From contig JAJDBJ010000077.1 of NCBI GenBank assembly GCA_029261395.1, positions 1 to 39,968 of the forward strand: 39,968 nt of DNA, written 5' to 3'. Source of the stretch: Nitrospinaceae bacterium (GTDB lineage: Bacteria > Nitrospinota > Nitrospinia > Nitrospinales > Nitrospinaceae). This document shows, in pieces, positions 17,329 to 26,120 of this stretch. Every line of letters starts with the position of its first letter. Position 1 is the first letter of the stretch. The notes beneath the pieces are model-generated. The model was not told where the DNA came from. It was given only the letters and a program-made list of their open reading frames with translations, and did not search any database. A program made the translations under genes and the position numbers.

Positions 17329-18714
17329 GTGTTTATGCACGCACTAAAATTCCAAAACGATAAAGCCTTCCGAAATTGTCTGTGGGCTCTGGCGCTGGTT
17401 GCTGTGCTTCTGCTCCAGCCGTCGGTAACACTGAGCCACGAGGTCAACAAGAACGCCATCGTCCTGCTGGTCACTAAAGGGGACAAAGGCCAAACTCTCG
17501 GGACGGGCACCGGCTTCATCGTGAAGCCCGACGGCACGCTGATCACGAATTATCATGTGCTGGTGGATGCCCTATCGGTCGAAGCCATTTTTCAAAACGG
17601 CGACCGCGTGCAAGTGCAGGGGGTGGTGAGCGTCGACCGCGGCCGGGATTTCAGCATTCTTAAGCTGGAGGGCGACCTGTACTCGACGCTGGAGCTCGGC
17701 GACTCGGACACCCTCAAGGTTTACGACTACACCAGCGCCCTAGGTTATCCCTCCCAGTCCGTGCAAAGTGAACGCGGTGGAATGAGAGGGGCTCTCCTCC
17801 AGACTTACGGATTCGTTCTGGGAATCCATCCGCAGGCGCTACCGGGATTTTCATTTCTCTACAACACCACCCCGTTCCAACCGGGATTCAGTGGCGGCCC
17901 GCTCGTCGACAAAGACAACAAGGTGGTGGGAGTGGCCACACTGGAAGGCCGATCCATCAATCTGGCCTTACCGATCAACCACATCAAGCCTCACCTGAAC
18001 GGTCAAAAATTAATGGCGTTCCAGCAACTGCTGACCGCCGACAAATTATCCAAGGAAGCGCTTTATTACAGAGGCAACTTTGCCCTGTACGCACTTGGGG
18101 AATCCGATCAGGCCATCGACCTGTACCAACGCGCCCTTAAAATTGATCCGGACTTTGTGCTGGCCCGCTACGATCTGGCGGTGACTTACCGGGGGTTGGG
18201 AGAAGTCGACAAGGCCATTGCGGAATACGAAAAAGTTTTGAAGATCAATCCCCAGTTTCCCGAAGCCCTGTCCAATCTGGGCGGACAATATTTCCGAAAA
18301 GGGGACGTGAAACAAGCGGTGGCTCATTTTCGCCGGGCCATCGAAGTGTATCCGAATTTCATTCAGGCGCTGTCCAACCTGGGAGCCGCTCTCAACAAAC
18401 AGGGAGAATCGAAGCAGGCCCTGCCGTATTTGAAAAAGGCGTTATCGCTCGACCCTGAGTTCGCCATCGCCTATTTCAATCTGGGGAACGCTCACTTTGG
18501 AGTGGGAAATCTGGATGAGGCGGAGAAAGCCTTCAATACCGCTATTGAAAAGGGAGTCGACTTTTTATCCCTGCACTGGAAACTGCACGAAATCCACCTC
18601 AAAAAAGGCCGACGCAGTCAGGCAATTGCCGAACTGCAAATCATTCTGCAAATGGACCCGCAACACCCCGATGCCCAAAAGAAGTTACAGGAATTGCAGT
18701 CCTCCCAGCCCTAG
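17329..18714 (+). CDS. Exported trypsin-like serine protease with C-terminal TPR repeats
   Basis: 461-residue exported protein. The leader (LALVAVLLLQPSVTLS) is followed by an S1C/DegP-like protease domain with triad H76 (ITNYHVL), D107 (GRDFSILKL) and S188 (FQPGFSGGPL). From about residue 245 there are at least five TPR units (for example DQAIDLYQRALKIDPDF, DKAIAEYEKVLKINPQF, AIAYFNLGNAHFG). No PDZ domain is present, unlike DegP, so the TPR array probably selects substrates or partners. The start is GTG 17329, with AGAGGA 8 nt upstream; ATG 17335 is two codons on. An R3 repeat follows about 30 nt after the stop. Confidence 0.9.
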   Translation: MFMHALKFQNDKAFRNCLWALALVAVLLLQPSVTLSHEVNKNAIVLLVTKGDKGQTLGTGTGFIVKPDGTLITNYHVLVDALSVEAIFQNGDRVQVQGVVSVDRGRDFSILKLEGDLYSTLELGDSDTLKVYDYTSALGYPSQSVQSERGGMRGALLQTYGFVLGIHPQALPGFSFLYNTTPFQPGFSGGPLVDKDNKVVGVATLEGRSINLALPINHIKPHLNGQKLMAFQQLLTADKLSKEALYYRGNFALYALGESDQAIDLYQRALKIDPDFVLARYDLAVTYRGLGEVDKAIAEYEKVLKINPQFPEALSNLGGQYFRKGDVKQAVAHFRRAIEVYPNFIQALSNLGAALNKQGESKQALPYLKKALSLDPEFAIAYFNLGNAHFGVGNLDEAEKAFNTAIEKGVDFLSLHWKLHEIHLKKGRRSQAIAELQIILQMDPQHPDAQKKLQELQSSQP

Positions 18715-18744
18715 CCTTACCGGTTGAATAGAGCATTTTTAAAA

Positions 18745-18773
18745 CTGCCCCATAAATGGGGCAACTACTCAAA
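18745..18773. repeat. Element R3, second copy
   Basis: GCCCCATAAATGGGGC followed by AACTACTC, matching 17022-17043 except for one extra A in the loop. It could form an extragenic hairpin after the protease/TPR gene. There is no T-tract. Confidence 0.65.
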
Positions 18774-18896
18774 TCCCCTCACCTTAATCCGTCACCCTGT
18801 GTGCTCCCCTGAGGGAGAGGAGATATTTGAAGCCCTGTTCATCCTGCCGTCCTGTCAAAGCCCTCAGCCCCCTTCGGAGAAGGGGGAGCTAAAAAT

Positions 18897-19826
18897 CTAA
18901 ATCCTCTTCATCGCGTCGACCACTACGGAAAATACGGCATACAAACTTTCCGGCGAGCATTTGTCGAGTGTGTCCTGCAGGGTGTGCCAGTAGGGATAAT
19001 CAAAATCCATCAGCACTGCCGCCGGGACTCCGATATTAATGAACGGCAGATGGTCGTCGCGCACGGTGTGTTTCGGTGGATTGAGAAACTGCGGCACCTT
19101 GAGTTTTTGTGCGGACTCGTCAATCATCTTCAGCAACCACGAGGCGTTTTCGGATGAGTACGTCTCTCTCGCAATCTGCAACTGCTTGTCACCCACCATG
19201 TCGATGATCAACACGCAGTACGGCCATTCTTTCCGGTCGGCCTTTTTGAGTTGAGCGGCGTAATGTTTGGACCCGATAAAATAGTGGGATGAAAATTTAG
19301 CGCCGTAATCCTCGCCGTCAAAAAATACCAGGCGCACCGGCCGTTCCGGTTTGTGGGCGTGCAGGTATTGCGCCAGCGCCAGCAGGACTGCCGTGCCCGA
19401 CCCGCCATCGTTCGCCCCCACAATAGGGAATTTCCGGGAATAGGTATCCTTCTCTTCATCGGCAAACGGACGGGTATCGTAATGCGCCCCCAACAGAAGC
19501 GGTGCTTTCTTTGTTTTGCCGTGAAATACCAGTTCAATATTGACCATGGCCACGGTAGGACCACCGGGCTTCTGGTAGGTGAATTTCTGCTCGCGAATTT
19601 CGTCGGCGTATTGTTTGCCCACCGACCGGATATAACCGCGCAGTTTTTCTAGGGCCGGGCTTCCCGGAGGACGCGGCCCGACGGCCACAACCGCTTCCAG
19701 GTGCTTCCAGAGTGTTTGCGGGTATCCCTTCAGATCCCCCGAAATCGCTGTTCCCGGAAAAATGGCAACCATCAGGAAACTCAAACAAAGTATTTTGTAG
19801 GCAATGGACATACGACGCCTTTTCAT
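18897..19826 (-). CDS. M28-family zinc peptidase, possibly glutaminyl cyclase-like
   Basis: 309-residue exported protein with leader ILCLSFLMVAIFPGTAISG. The zinc ligands and catalytic residues of clan MH are visible: LGAHYDTRPF, GANDGGSGTAVLL, VFFDGEDYG, IIDMVGD and a final WHTLQDT. The combination of FFDGEDYG, RDDHLPFINIGVPAAVL and a C-terminal WHT is reminiscent of the M28-like glutaminyl cyclases as much as of aminopeptidases, so both are possible. The gene is flanked by repeats and has no close partner; R3 and CTCATCCTG-like motifs lie beyond its 3' end. Confidence 0.88.
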   Translation of the reverse strand: MKRRRMSIAYKILCLSFLMVAIFPGTAISGDLKGYPQTLWKHLEAVVAVGPRPPGSPALEKLRGYIRSVGKQYADEIREQKFTYQKPGGPTVAMVNIELVFHGKTKKAPLLLGAHYDTRPFADEEKDTYSRKFPIVGANDGGSGTAVLLALAQYLHAHKPERPVRLVFFDGEDYGAKFSSHYFIGSKHYAAQLKKADRKEWPYCVLIIDMVGDKQLQIARETYSSENASWLLKMIDESAQKLKVPQFLNPPKHTVRDDHLPFINIGVPAAVLMDFDYPYWHTLQDTLDKCSPESLYAVFSVVVDAMKRI

Positions 19827-20146
19827 AAAAATATTCCCCTCCTCGGCAAAAGGAGGATTTTAATGAGGCAGGGGTTTAAAACATCGATTCTTCGTCGCCG
19901 TTGGCTCCTCAGAATGACAATACCTCACTCTCTGTCATTCTGAGCGTTAGCGAAGAATCTGTGTTTAGACTTTAAAAGAGGAACGGTTATACCATAACCC
20001 CACCTCAGTCCTCCCCTTGGTAAGGGGAGGAGGACCGGGCATGGCCCGGAGCAGAATTGGTTTCAGCGTAGCGCTGAGTGGCGTACCGCCACAGGTAATT
20101 TTAAAACCGTGAATTGCGCTCAGAAAAGCTCTCTTGTAATTAACCG
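19827..20146. repeat. Repeat-filled spacer between M28 and NUDIX genes
   Basis: 320 nt without a gene. An inverted pair lies at 19886-19959: GATTCTTCG...CTCAGAATGACA facing TGTCATTCTGAGCG...CGAAGAATC, a motif of a kind widespread in environmental genomes. An R2 unit lies at 19994-20030, followed by small palindromes (GGGCATGGCCC, TCAGCGTAGCGCTGA, TGGCGTACCGCCA). The start of an R1 copy (20114) reaches into the end of the NUDIX gene. Confidence 0.75.
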
Positions 20147-20166
20147 TCAGCCTATTCCCCCTCCGG
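20114..20166 (-). repeat. Interspersed repeat R1, copy d (divergent middle)
   Basis: TTGCGCTCA at 20114 and TTAACCGTCAGCC around 20139-20152, followed by a CCCCCTCC tract, align with the R1 copies at 3001-3060 and 8775-8889. The middle differs. It supplies the stop codon and last residues (PGGGIG) of the NUDIX gene. Confidence 0.6.
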
Positions 20167-20569
20167 GCAGGAGCCAAGAGGAATTCAGATAATCTTCCAG
20201 GATTTTCCGGTGGTCGAAGGCCAGAACATCCGGCAGTTGGTCTTTGGGGTAGATGGCGACGGATTTGGCGTCGTCCTCCGCCTTTGGCGTTCCCGTCGCC
20301 CGGGCGACAAAAACGGTCGAAATGCAGTGCATGCGGGGATCCCGATTGGGATCGGAGTAGGTATGAAACTGCCCCAACAATTCGACATCGAGACAAGTCT
20401 CCTCTTTGGCCTCACGGACCGCCGCCTGCTCCAGCGATTCGCCAACCTCGACGAATCCGCCTGGCAATGCCCAGCCTAAAGGCGGGTTCAGCCGCTCAAT
20501 CAGCACCAGACCCTGCCCTTCAATTTCAATAATCAGGTCGACCGCTGGCACCGGATTCTTATAATCCAT
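20147..20569 (-). CDS. NUDIX hydrolase
   Basis: Pyrophosphohydrolase acting on nucleoside diphosphates linked to another group; the substrate is not readable. 140 residues. The NUDIX box is [20 protein letters not shown] with E-T-C-L-D-V following, all catalytic Glu positions intact, preceded by P-P-L-G-W-A-L-P as in ADP-ribose or (d)NTP pyrophosphatases. ATG 20569 is used; TTG 20575 is two codons upstream. The C-terminal PGGGIG and stop lie inside an R1 repeat, so the end has probably been remodelled. It is divergent from flgM. Confidence 0.9.
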   Translation of the reverse strand: MDYKNPVPAVDLIIEIEGQGLVLIERLNPPLGWALPGGFVEVGESLEQAAVREAKEETCLDVELLGQFHTYSDPNRDPRMHCISTVFVARATGTPKAEDDAKSVAIYPKDQLPDVLAFDHRKILEDYLNSSWLLPGGGIG

Positions 20570-20676
20570 AATCAATTGATTTATTTAAAGTTAAATTTTC
20601 AACCCTGTCGTAGCGGATGATTTTCATCGATATTGAAATAAATGAGCAGAGGAAGTATCCCCTATTTTGCCCTGTA

Positions 20677-20705
20677 TTGACAACTCCCCTAATTACAGTT
20701 ATCTT
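20677..20705 (+). promoter_or_regulatory. Candidate sigma-70-type promoter upstream of flgM
   Basis: TTGACA at 20677-20682, a 17-nt spacer and TATCTT at 20700-20705. The -35 is perfect and the -10 matches 4 of 6. It lies about 160 nt before the flgM start and upstream of the sigma-28 site. Confidence 0.5.
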
Positions 20706-20758
20706 GACAGTGTGGGTCTGAATAGGTCAAAAAACCAATAAATAAAAGGCCTCGGGGC

Positions 20759-20785
20759 TTAAGTTTTGGTTTTATACGCCGATAA
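20759..20785 (+). promoter_or_regulatory. Sigma-28 (FliA) promoter of flgM
   Basis: TTAAGTTT (20759-20766), 11 nt, then GCCGATAA (20778-20785). The enterobacterial sigma-28 consensus is TAAAGTTT-N11-GCCGATAA, so 15 of 16 positions match with exact spacing. flgM starts about 80 nt downstream, and flgM is a known FliA-dependent gene. Confidence 0.88.
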
Positions 20786-20864
20786 ATTTTTTGAAGGTAC
20801 ACCTGTCCGGCTGGGCCGGCGGGATAGACCGGTATTCTCCTAAAATTGCGGAGTGGTCAAAATC

Positions 20865-21188
20865 ATGGAAATCCCAGGCAACGATATTCGAATCAACAAG
20901 AATAAAACCGTTCAGGACCGGGCGGATGTGGCTGGCAAGAAAGCGGCCAACCAGAAGCCGGAACCTGCTACAGGCCAAGTGCCCGGAGGGGAGCAGATTG
21001 CCCTGTCTGCCAAGGCCAAAGGCATCCAGAAAGCCCTGGAAACGGTCCAGACCTCGCCTGATATCCGTTCCGAGAAAGTGGCTGAGATCAAAAATCAGAT
21101 CGCCAGCAACAGCTACCGGGTGGATAGCGGAGCCCTGGCAGAGAAAATCCTGCAGGAGATCCTCACCGAGTCCCAGTTCATCGAGTAA
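20865..21188 (+). CDS. flgM: Anti-sigma-28 factor FlgM
   Basis: Small cytosolic protein that binds and inhibits FliA until the flagellar hook is complete, when it is exported. 107 residues. The N terminus is polar, lysine- and glutamine-rich and disordered-looking. The C-terminal part matches the FlgM domain: SEKVAEIKNQIASNSYRVDS followed by G-A-L-A-E-K-I-L-Q-E-I-L. I use ATG 20865 with GGAG about 11 nt upstream; GTG 20853 in frame would add four residues. A near-perfect sigma-28 promoter stands upstream. No other flagellar gene is nearby; rpmB follows. Confidence 0.92.
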   Translation: MEIPGNDIRINKNKTVQDRADVAGKKAANQKPEPATGQVPGGEQIALSAKAKGIQKALETVQTSPDIRSEKVAEIKNQIASNSYRVDSGALAEKILQEILTESQFIE

Positions 21189-21211
21189 TTGCAATCTCCC
21201 TTTAAAACCCC

Positions 21212-21240
21212 TTGCCCAACCCGATTTCGTATGTTAGCAT
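21212..21240 (+). promoter_or_regulatory. Candidate sigma-70-type promoter of rpmB
   Basis: TTGCCC (21212-21217), 17-nt spacer, TAGCAT (21235-21240); 4 of 6 at each box. It would place transcription start about 40 nt before rpmB, allowing expression independent of flgM. Confidence 0.4.
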
Positions 21241-21288
21241 CGTTCTCTTCTTTTGCAGATAATGAATTCAGGTAAGGAGTAGTTTCTG

Positions 21289-21483
21289 ATGTCCAAACGA
21301 TGTGAAGTGTGTGACAAAGGTCCGATGTTCGGGAACAACGTGAGTCACGCCAAAAATACCACCCGACGACGGTGGAATCCCAATCTAAAGAAATTGCGGG
21401 TGTTGTTTAAAGGTGCGGTTAAGACCATGAAAGTCTGCACCCGTTGCCTCAAGTCCAACAAAGTTGCGCGGGTCACGGCCTAG
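21289..21483 (+). CDS. rpmB: 50S ribosomal protein L28
   Basis: 64-residue protein of the large ribosomal subunit. It has the L28 core [20 protein letters not shown] and K-N-T-T-R-R-R-W-x-P-N. Zinc-type pairs C5/C8 and near-C-terminal CTRC (about 51/54) are retained (the C+ form). RBS TAAGGAG precedes the ATG. Its stop TAG overlaps the rel stop on the other strand in a CTAG, with no visible terminator between them. Confidence 0.97.
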   Translation: MSKRCEVCDKGPMFGNNVSHAKNTTRRRWNPNLKKLRVLFKGAVKTMKVCTRCLKSNKVARVTA

Positions 21484-23780
21484 TTAGCCCAGACCCCGGT
21501 TTCTTCCGAAGACCCCTCATCGTCTCCCAAGTCCTCCCCCGGATTTTTTCTGGGCATTTTTTTGCTGTACTCTTTAACACGCTCAACGTGAATCACGCCC
21601 GGTAATTTACGGAGGGCCGCCAGGGTTCGGTTAAGGTGACCCAGATCCAGAATCTCCAGGCTCAAATCAAAGTAGACACGTTTCAGAGTACCCACCTGAA
21701 CATTGGCGCGGGTCATGTTGACGTCGCACTTGGAAACGGCGCTACTGATTTCTCCCAGCAGGCCGGGTTTGTCTTCGGTGACAATTGAAATGCGCGCAGG
21801 AAACGGCATTTTATGGGACGTATCCCACTCGACCTCCACCATGCGTTCGGTTTCTCCAGCAAGGGACATTATGCTGGGACAATCCACGTTGTGAATCGAC
21901 ACTCCCCGACCGCGGGTGATGTACCCGATAATCGTATCCCCCGGCACCGGATTACAACATTTACCGATCCTCAACATCATGTCATCGCCGAAACTTTTCA
22001 CCTTGATGCCACTGTATCCCCCTTTACTCTCTGCTGAGGGTTCACTGACCTTGACCACCGGTGTCTGCTTGGCGAATTCCTCCAGTGTTGCTTTGGGCAG
22101 TAGTTTGTCCACCACATGGCGCACCGAAGTTTTTCCGAACCCGATCCCGATGTACAAATTATCCAGAGCATTGAACCCGCTCGCATGAATGGCCTCGTCC
22201 AGATTTTTTCCCTTTAAAATCTTATCAGGCTCGAACCCGTATTTACGGATTTCACTCTCTAGAATTTCCTTGCCCAACTCCAGGCTCTTCGCTCTCTCCC
22301 GATGATTGACATATTGGATGATTTTGCTTCGGGCCTTGGAGGTTTTGACAAACGACAACCAGTCGCGGCTGGGGTGTTTTTGTTTGGAGGTCAGAATTTC
22401 CACCCGGTCGCCATTTTTCACTTTGTATTTCAGGGTGACGATTTTGCCGTTGACCTTGGCCGCCAGGCAATGGTTGCCGATATCGGTATGCACCTGGTAG
22501 GCGAAATCCACTGGTGTTGCACCGCGCGGTAGGGCGATCACCTCGCCTTCAGGAGTGAACACGTAGACCTCCTGGAAAAACAAATCCACTTTGAACGCAT
22601 TGAGAAAATCCTTTGGGTCTTGAATTTCGGATTGCGCTTCCAGCAAACGCCGGACCCAGCCCAAATGATCTTCCTCATTTTTGGACTTTTCCTCACCATC
22701 CTTGTACTGCCAATGCGCCGCAATGCCCTCCTCCGCCACCTTGTGCATTTCCCTGCTACGTATCTGCACCTCCACCCGCTGGCCGTTGGGACCATTGACG
22801 GTGGTGTGCAGGGACTGGTACATGTTGGGCTTGGGCATCGCGATGTAGTCCTTGAACTTTCCCGGAATGGGACGCCACAACGAATGCACCAGACCGAGCG
22901 CCGCGTAACAATCCTTGACGGAGTCGGTGATGACCCGGACGCCGATGAGGTCGTACACATCCTCCAGGTCGATCTGCTGGAGCATCATTTTTTTGTAGAT
23001 GCTGTAATAATGCTTGGACCGCCCGCTCACCACTCCCTGAATCTGCATCGCGGCCAGTTCCTTTTCCACCGCATCGCAAACGGTTTTAACCAGAGCGTTG
23101 CGCTCATCTTCCCCCTGGTGCATGCGGTCGACAATAGACTTGTGTTTTTCCGGCTGAGTATACTGAAAAGAGCCGTCTTCCAACTCCGCCTTCAACCAGC
23201 CAATGCCCAGACGGTTGGCGATGGGAGCATAGATATCCAAAGTTTCGCGGGAAATGCGACGCTTTTGCTCGGGAGACATGGACTCAAGGGTCCGCAGGTT
23301 ATGAGCCCGGTCTGCGAGTTTGATCATGACCACGCGGATGTCATGGGCCATGGCCAGAACCATCTTGCGATAGTTCTCCGCCTGCTTTTCTTCGCGACTG
23401 GCAAACTGGACCTGACTGATCTTGGTCACCCCTTCGACCATGTGATAAATTTCCTCACCGAACATCTCTTTGATTTCTTCTTCGGTGGCCAGGGTATCTT
23501 CCAAGGTGTCGTGCAGGAGTCCCGCCGCCACGGTTTTCTCGTCCATCTTCAAACGCGTCAGGTTGTACGCCACCTCCACCGGATGCGAAAGGTACGCCTC
23601 TCCGGATTGCCGGCTCTGGCCGCGATGCGCTTTCGCGGAAAAGAAGTAAGCATCCAGAATGATGTCCACATCCGCTTCCGGGTGATACTCCAAAACTGCA
23701 TCGGTGATGTCGTCCAATGTCCGCATGGGTGTTACAACCTTGTCCGTTTTATTTTTTTTGAGAGTCGCAATAAAGGGCAT
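21480..23780 (-). CDS. Bifunctional (p)ppGpp synthetase/hydrolase (RelA/SpoT family)
   Basis: Stringent-response enzyme of the long RSH type, 766 residues. The HD hydrolase domain is intact (H90-D91-T-L-E94-D95, then [11 protein letters not shown]), so degradation of (p)ppGpp is expected. The synthetase domain has [21 protein letters not shown] and [23 protein letters not shown] (about 395-455), the zinc-finger-like region with [10 protein letters not shown], and a C-terminal ACT domain follow. No strong ribosome binding site is seen before ATG 23780; an internal Met at residue 19 (MRTLDD) is a possible start. It is convergent with rpmB and divergent from recG. Confidence 0.95.
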   Translation of the reverse strand: MPFIATLKKNKTDKVVTPMRTLDDITDAVLEYHPEADVDIILDAYFFSAKAHRGQSRQSGEAYLSHPVEVAYNLTRLKMDEKTVAAGLLHDTLEDTLATEEEIKEMFGEEIYHMVEGVTKISQVQFASREEKQAENYRKMVLAMAHDIRVVMIKLADRAHNLRTLESMSPEQKRRISRETLDIYAPIANRLGIGWLKAELEDGSFQYTQPEKHKSIVDRMHQGEDERNALVKTVCDAVEKELAAMQIQGVVSGRSKHYYSIYKKMMLQQIDLEDVYDLIGVRVITDSVKDCYAALGLVHSLWRPIPGKFKDYIAMPKPNMYQSLHTTVNGPNGQRVEVQIRSREMHKVAEEGIAAHWQYKDGEEKSKNEEDHLGWVRRLLEAQSEIQDPKDFLNAFKVDLFFQEVYVFTPEGEVIALPRGATPVDFAYQVHTDIGNHCLAAKVNGKIVTLKYKVKNGDRVEILTSKQKHPSRDWLSFVKTSKARSKIIQYVNHRERAKSLELGKEILESEIRKYGFEPDKILKGKNLDEAIHASGFNALDNLYIGIGFGKTSVRHVVDKLLPKATLEEFAKQTPVVKVSEPSAESKGGYSGIKVKSFGDDMMLRIGKCCNPVPGDTIIGYITRGRGVSIHNVDCPSIMSLAGETERMVEVEWDTSHKMPFPARISIVTEDKPGLLGEISSAVSKCDVNMTRANVQVGTLKRVYFDLSLEILDLGHLNRTLAALRKLPGVIHVERVKEYSKKMPRKNPGEDLGDDEGSSEETGVWAN

Positions 23781-23950
23781 TCACAAATAAAGCCCTTATT
23801 TTAAAATGATTTAACACTATTTAAAGAATATTCCTTACGAGGCCGGGTGTCAATTTACTTTTATCCCCCAGCGGTTTCTGTGTAGGATGTGGGACGCGTT
23901 GTCTCAATGCGGATTCATCAACAGTCAACCTCTCCCATCACGAATCGTTC

Positions 23951-26086
23951 ATGCCAACCACCGACAAAACGAAGACCGGCCTCTCTCTGGATGATTCCAT
24001 TCAGTACGTCAAGGGTGTCGGCCCCAAGCGCGCCTTACTGCTCCAGAAGATGGGACTGGAAACGGTGGAACAGTGTCTCTACTGTATTCCGTTCCGCTAC
24101 GAAGACCGGAGTCGGGTCAAAAAAATCGGAGAGCTGGTCGCAGGCGAACAGATCACGTTCCAAGGACGAGTTTCCGAAGTCCATGTCCAGCAAATCTGGC
24201 GGCGCAGAAAAATCCTCGAAGTCACGGTGCAGGACGACACCGGCTCGATTTGCATCAAGTGGTTCAAGTTCCACGAAAAATACATGAAGGAACGCTACGC
24301 GGTCGGGCGCCTGTTGATCGTGTCCGGCAAGCCGACTCGCAGTAAATATAAGGGCGGGGGCCTGGAGATCATCCACGCCGATGTCGATGTCAGCCTGGAG
24401 GAGGAAGCCGACCCGCTGGACATCGGCAGTATCATCCCCATCTACAGCACCACCGAAGGGCTGTACCAGAAATCCCTGCGCTCCATCATGAAAGGCCTGG
24501 TGGATCAGTACGCGCCCCTGCTGGAAGAGTTTCTGCCGGACGTCATCCGGCGGCGCAATCACCTGCCGGATCGCGCCACGGCTTTTCGCGAAACGCATTT
24601 CCCGCCGCTCGGTACGCAGGAAAATCTGCTGAGACAATTCCGCACGGAAGCGCAGGTGCGGCTGGTGTTCGAGGAACTGTTTCTCCTGCAACTCGGTCTC
24701 GCGTTCAAACGCAAACACACACAACAGGAGGAACCGGGAACGCCGCTCAAAACCCGCGGCGATACCATCCACCGCTTCATCCGCCTCATGCAATTCGAGC
24801 TCACCGGCGCGCAGATCAGGGTACTGGGACAGATCATGGACGATCTGGAGCAAACCCGTCCGATGAACCGCCTGCTCCACGGCGATGTCGGGAGCGGTAA
24901 AACCATCGTCGCTCTCATCTCCCTGCTCACCGCGGTCGACAACGGCATGCAGGGGGCGTTGATGGCGCCGACGGAACTGCTGGCGGAACAACATTACATG
25001 AACATCCAGCCCTTCTGCGAGACTCTGGGTATCCGCGTGCAACTATTGACCAGTGCCATGTCGGCCAAGGACAAGAAAGCGCTCCTCGCCAGTATTAAGG
25101 ACGGCAGTACGCACATTGCCGTCGGCACCCATGCGCTGATCCAAAAAGGCGTCGAGTTTAAAAGCCTGGGACTGGCGGTGATCGACGAGCAACACCGTTT
25201 TGGCGTCCTGCAACGGGAAGCGATCAGTAAAAAGGGAGTGTACCCGCACGTACTGGTGATGACCGCCACGCCCATCCCACGCTCGCTGGCGATGACACTG
25301 TACGGCGATATGGACGTCTCCGTCATCGACGAAATGCCGCCGGGACGGCAACCCATCCAGACCAAACGTTATTACGAAAGCCAGCGCGACAAGGCGTACG
25401 CCTTCATGAAAAAGGAAGTCAAGAAAGGACGGCAGGCCTATGTGGTCTGCCCGCTGATCGAGGAGTCGGAAACCAAGGATTTGAAAACAGTGCTGGAAGT
25501 GTACGAGGATTTACAGGAGCGGTTCCCGGATGTCACGGTCGCACTGATCCACGGCAAACTCAAAAAAGAAGAACGCCAACGCATCATGGCCGAGTTCAAA
25601 GCCGGCAAGGCGGATATCCTGGTCGCCACCACCGTCATCGAAGTGGGCATCGACATCCCCAACGCCACAGTGATGCTGATCGAACACTCCGAGCGCTTCG
25701 GCCTGGCGCAATTGCACCAACTGCGCGGACGCGTCGGGCGGGGCAAACACAACTCGTTCTGCCTGCTGGTGGCCTACCTGCCGCTGACCGACGACGGCAA
25801 ACTGCGCGTCAAAGCCATGATGGATACCTGCGACGGCTTCAAAATCGCCGAGCAGGATTTACAGATTCGCGGTCCGGGTGATTTCCTGGGGACGCGCCAG
25901 TCCGGTATGCCGTCACTGCGGTTCGCCAATATCATCCGCGACATCCCCATCATCGAAACTACGCGCAAGGAAGCCTTCGCCCTGATCGACCGCGACCCCA
26001 AACTCACAGACCCCGAACACCAGAACCTGAAAATAGCGTTCCAGGAATACCTCGGCGACAAATTGGATTTTATGGATATTTTATAA
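23951..26086 (+). CDS. recG: ATP-dependent DNA helicase RecG
   Basis: Superfamily 2 helicase that remodels stalled forks and Holliday junctions. 711 residues, close to the usual 690. The N-terminal wedge domain has SIQYVKGVGPKRALLL. Motif I is GDVGSGKT, motif II DEQH (AVIDEQHRFG), motif III MTATPIPRSLAMT, motifs V and VI ATTVIEVGIDIPNA and QLRGRVGRG, followed by the TRG region. It is expressed divergently from rel. Together with ruvCAB, the window carries both main Holliday-junction branch-migration systems. Confidence 0.97.
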   Translation: MPTTDKTKTGLSLDDSIQYVKGVGPKRALLLQKMGLETVEQCLYCIPFRYEDRSRVKKIGELVAGEQITFQGRVSEVHVQQIWRRRKILEVTVQDDTGSICIKWFKFHEKYMKERYAVGRLLIVSGKPTRSKYKGGGLEIIHADVDVSLEEEADPLDIGSIIPIYSTTEGLYQKSLRSIMKGLVDQYAPLLEEFLPDVIRRRNHLPDRATAFRETHFPPLGTQENLLRQFRTEAQVRLVFEELFLLQLGLAFKRKHTQQEEPGTPLKTRGDTIHRFIRLMQFELTGAQIRVLGQIMDDLEQTRPMNRLLHGDVGSGKTIVALISLLTAVDNGMQGALMAPTELLAEQHYMNIQPFCETLGIRVQLLTSAMSAKDKKALLASIKDGSTHIAVGTHALIQKGVEFKSLGLAVIDEQHRFGVLQREAISKKGVYPHVLVMTATPIPRSLAMTLYGDMDVSVIDEMPPGRQPIQTKRYYESQRDKAYAFMKKEVKKGRQAYVVCPLIEESETKDLKTVLEVYEDLQERFPDVTVALIHGKLKKEERQRIMAEFKAGKADILVATTVIEVGIDIPNATVMLIEHSERFGLAQLHQLRGRVGRGKHNSFCLLVAYLPLTDDGKLRVKAMMDTCDGFKIAEQDLQIRGPGDFLGTRQSGMPSLRFANIIRDIPIIETTRKEAFALIDRDPKLTDPEHQNLKIAFQEYLGDKLDFMDIL

Positions 26087-26120
26087 AGAAAGGGGGGAGA
26101 ACTTAACCAAAGTATTAGGC

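Noticed and set aside
22620-23804. 394-codon plus-strand frame opposite rel
   Set aside because: It is antisense to the synthetase and hydrolase domains of a clear RSH protein, has no family motif and a composition typical of a shadow frame.
24035-25042. 335-codon minus-strand frame opposite recG
   Set aside because: It is antisense to conserved RecG helicase motifs, without a recognisable domain or ribosome binding site.
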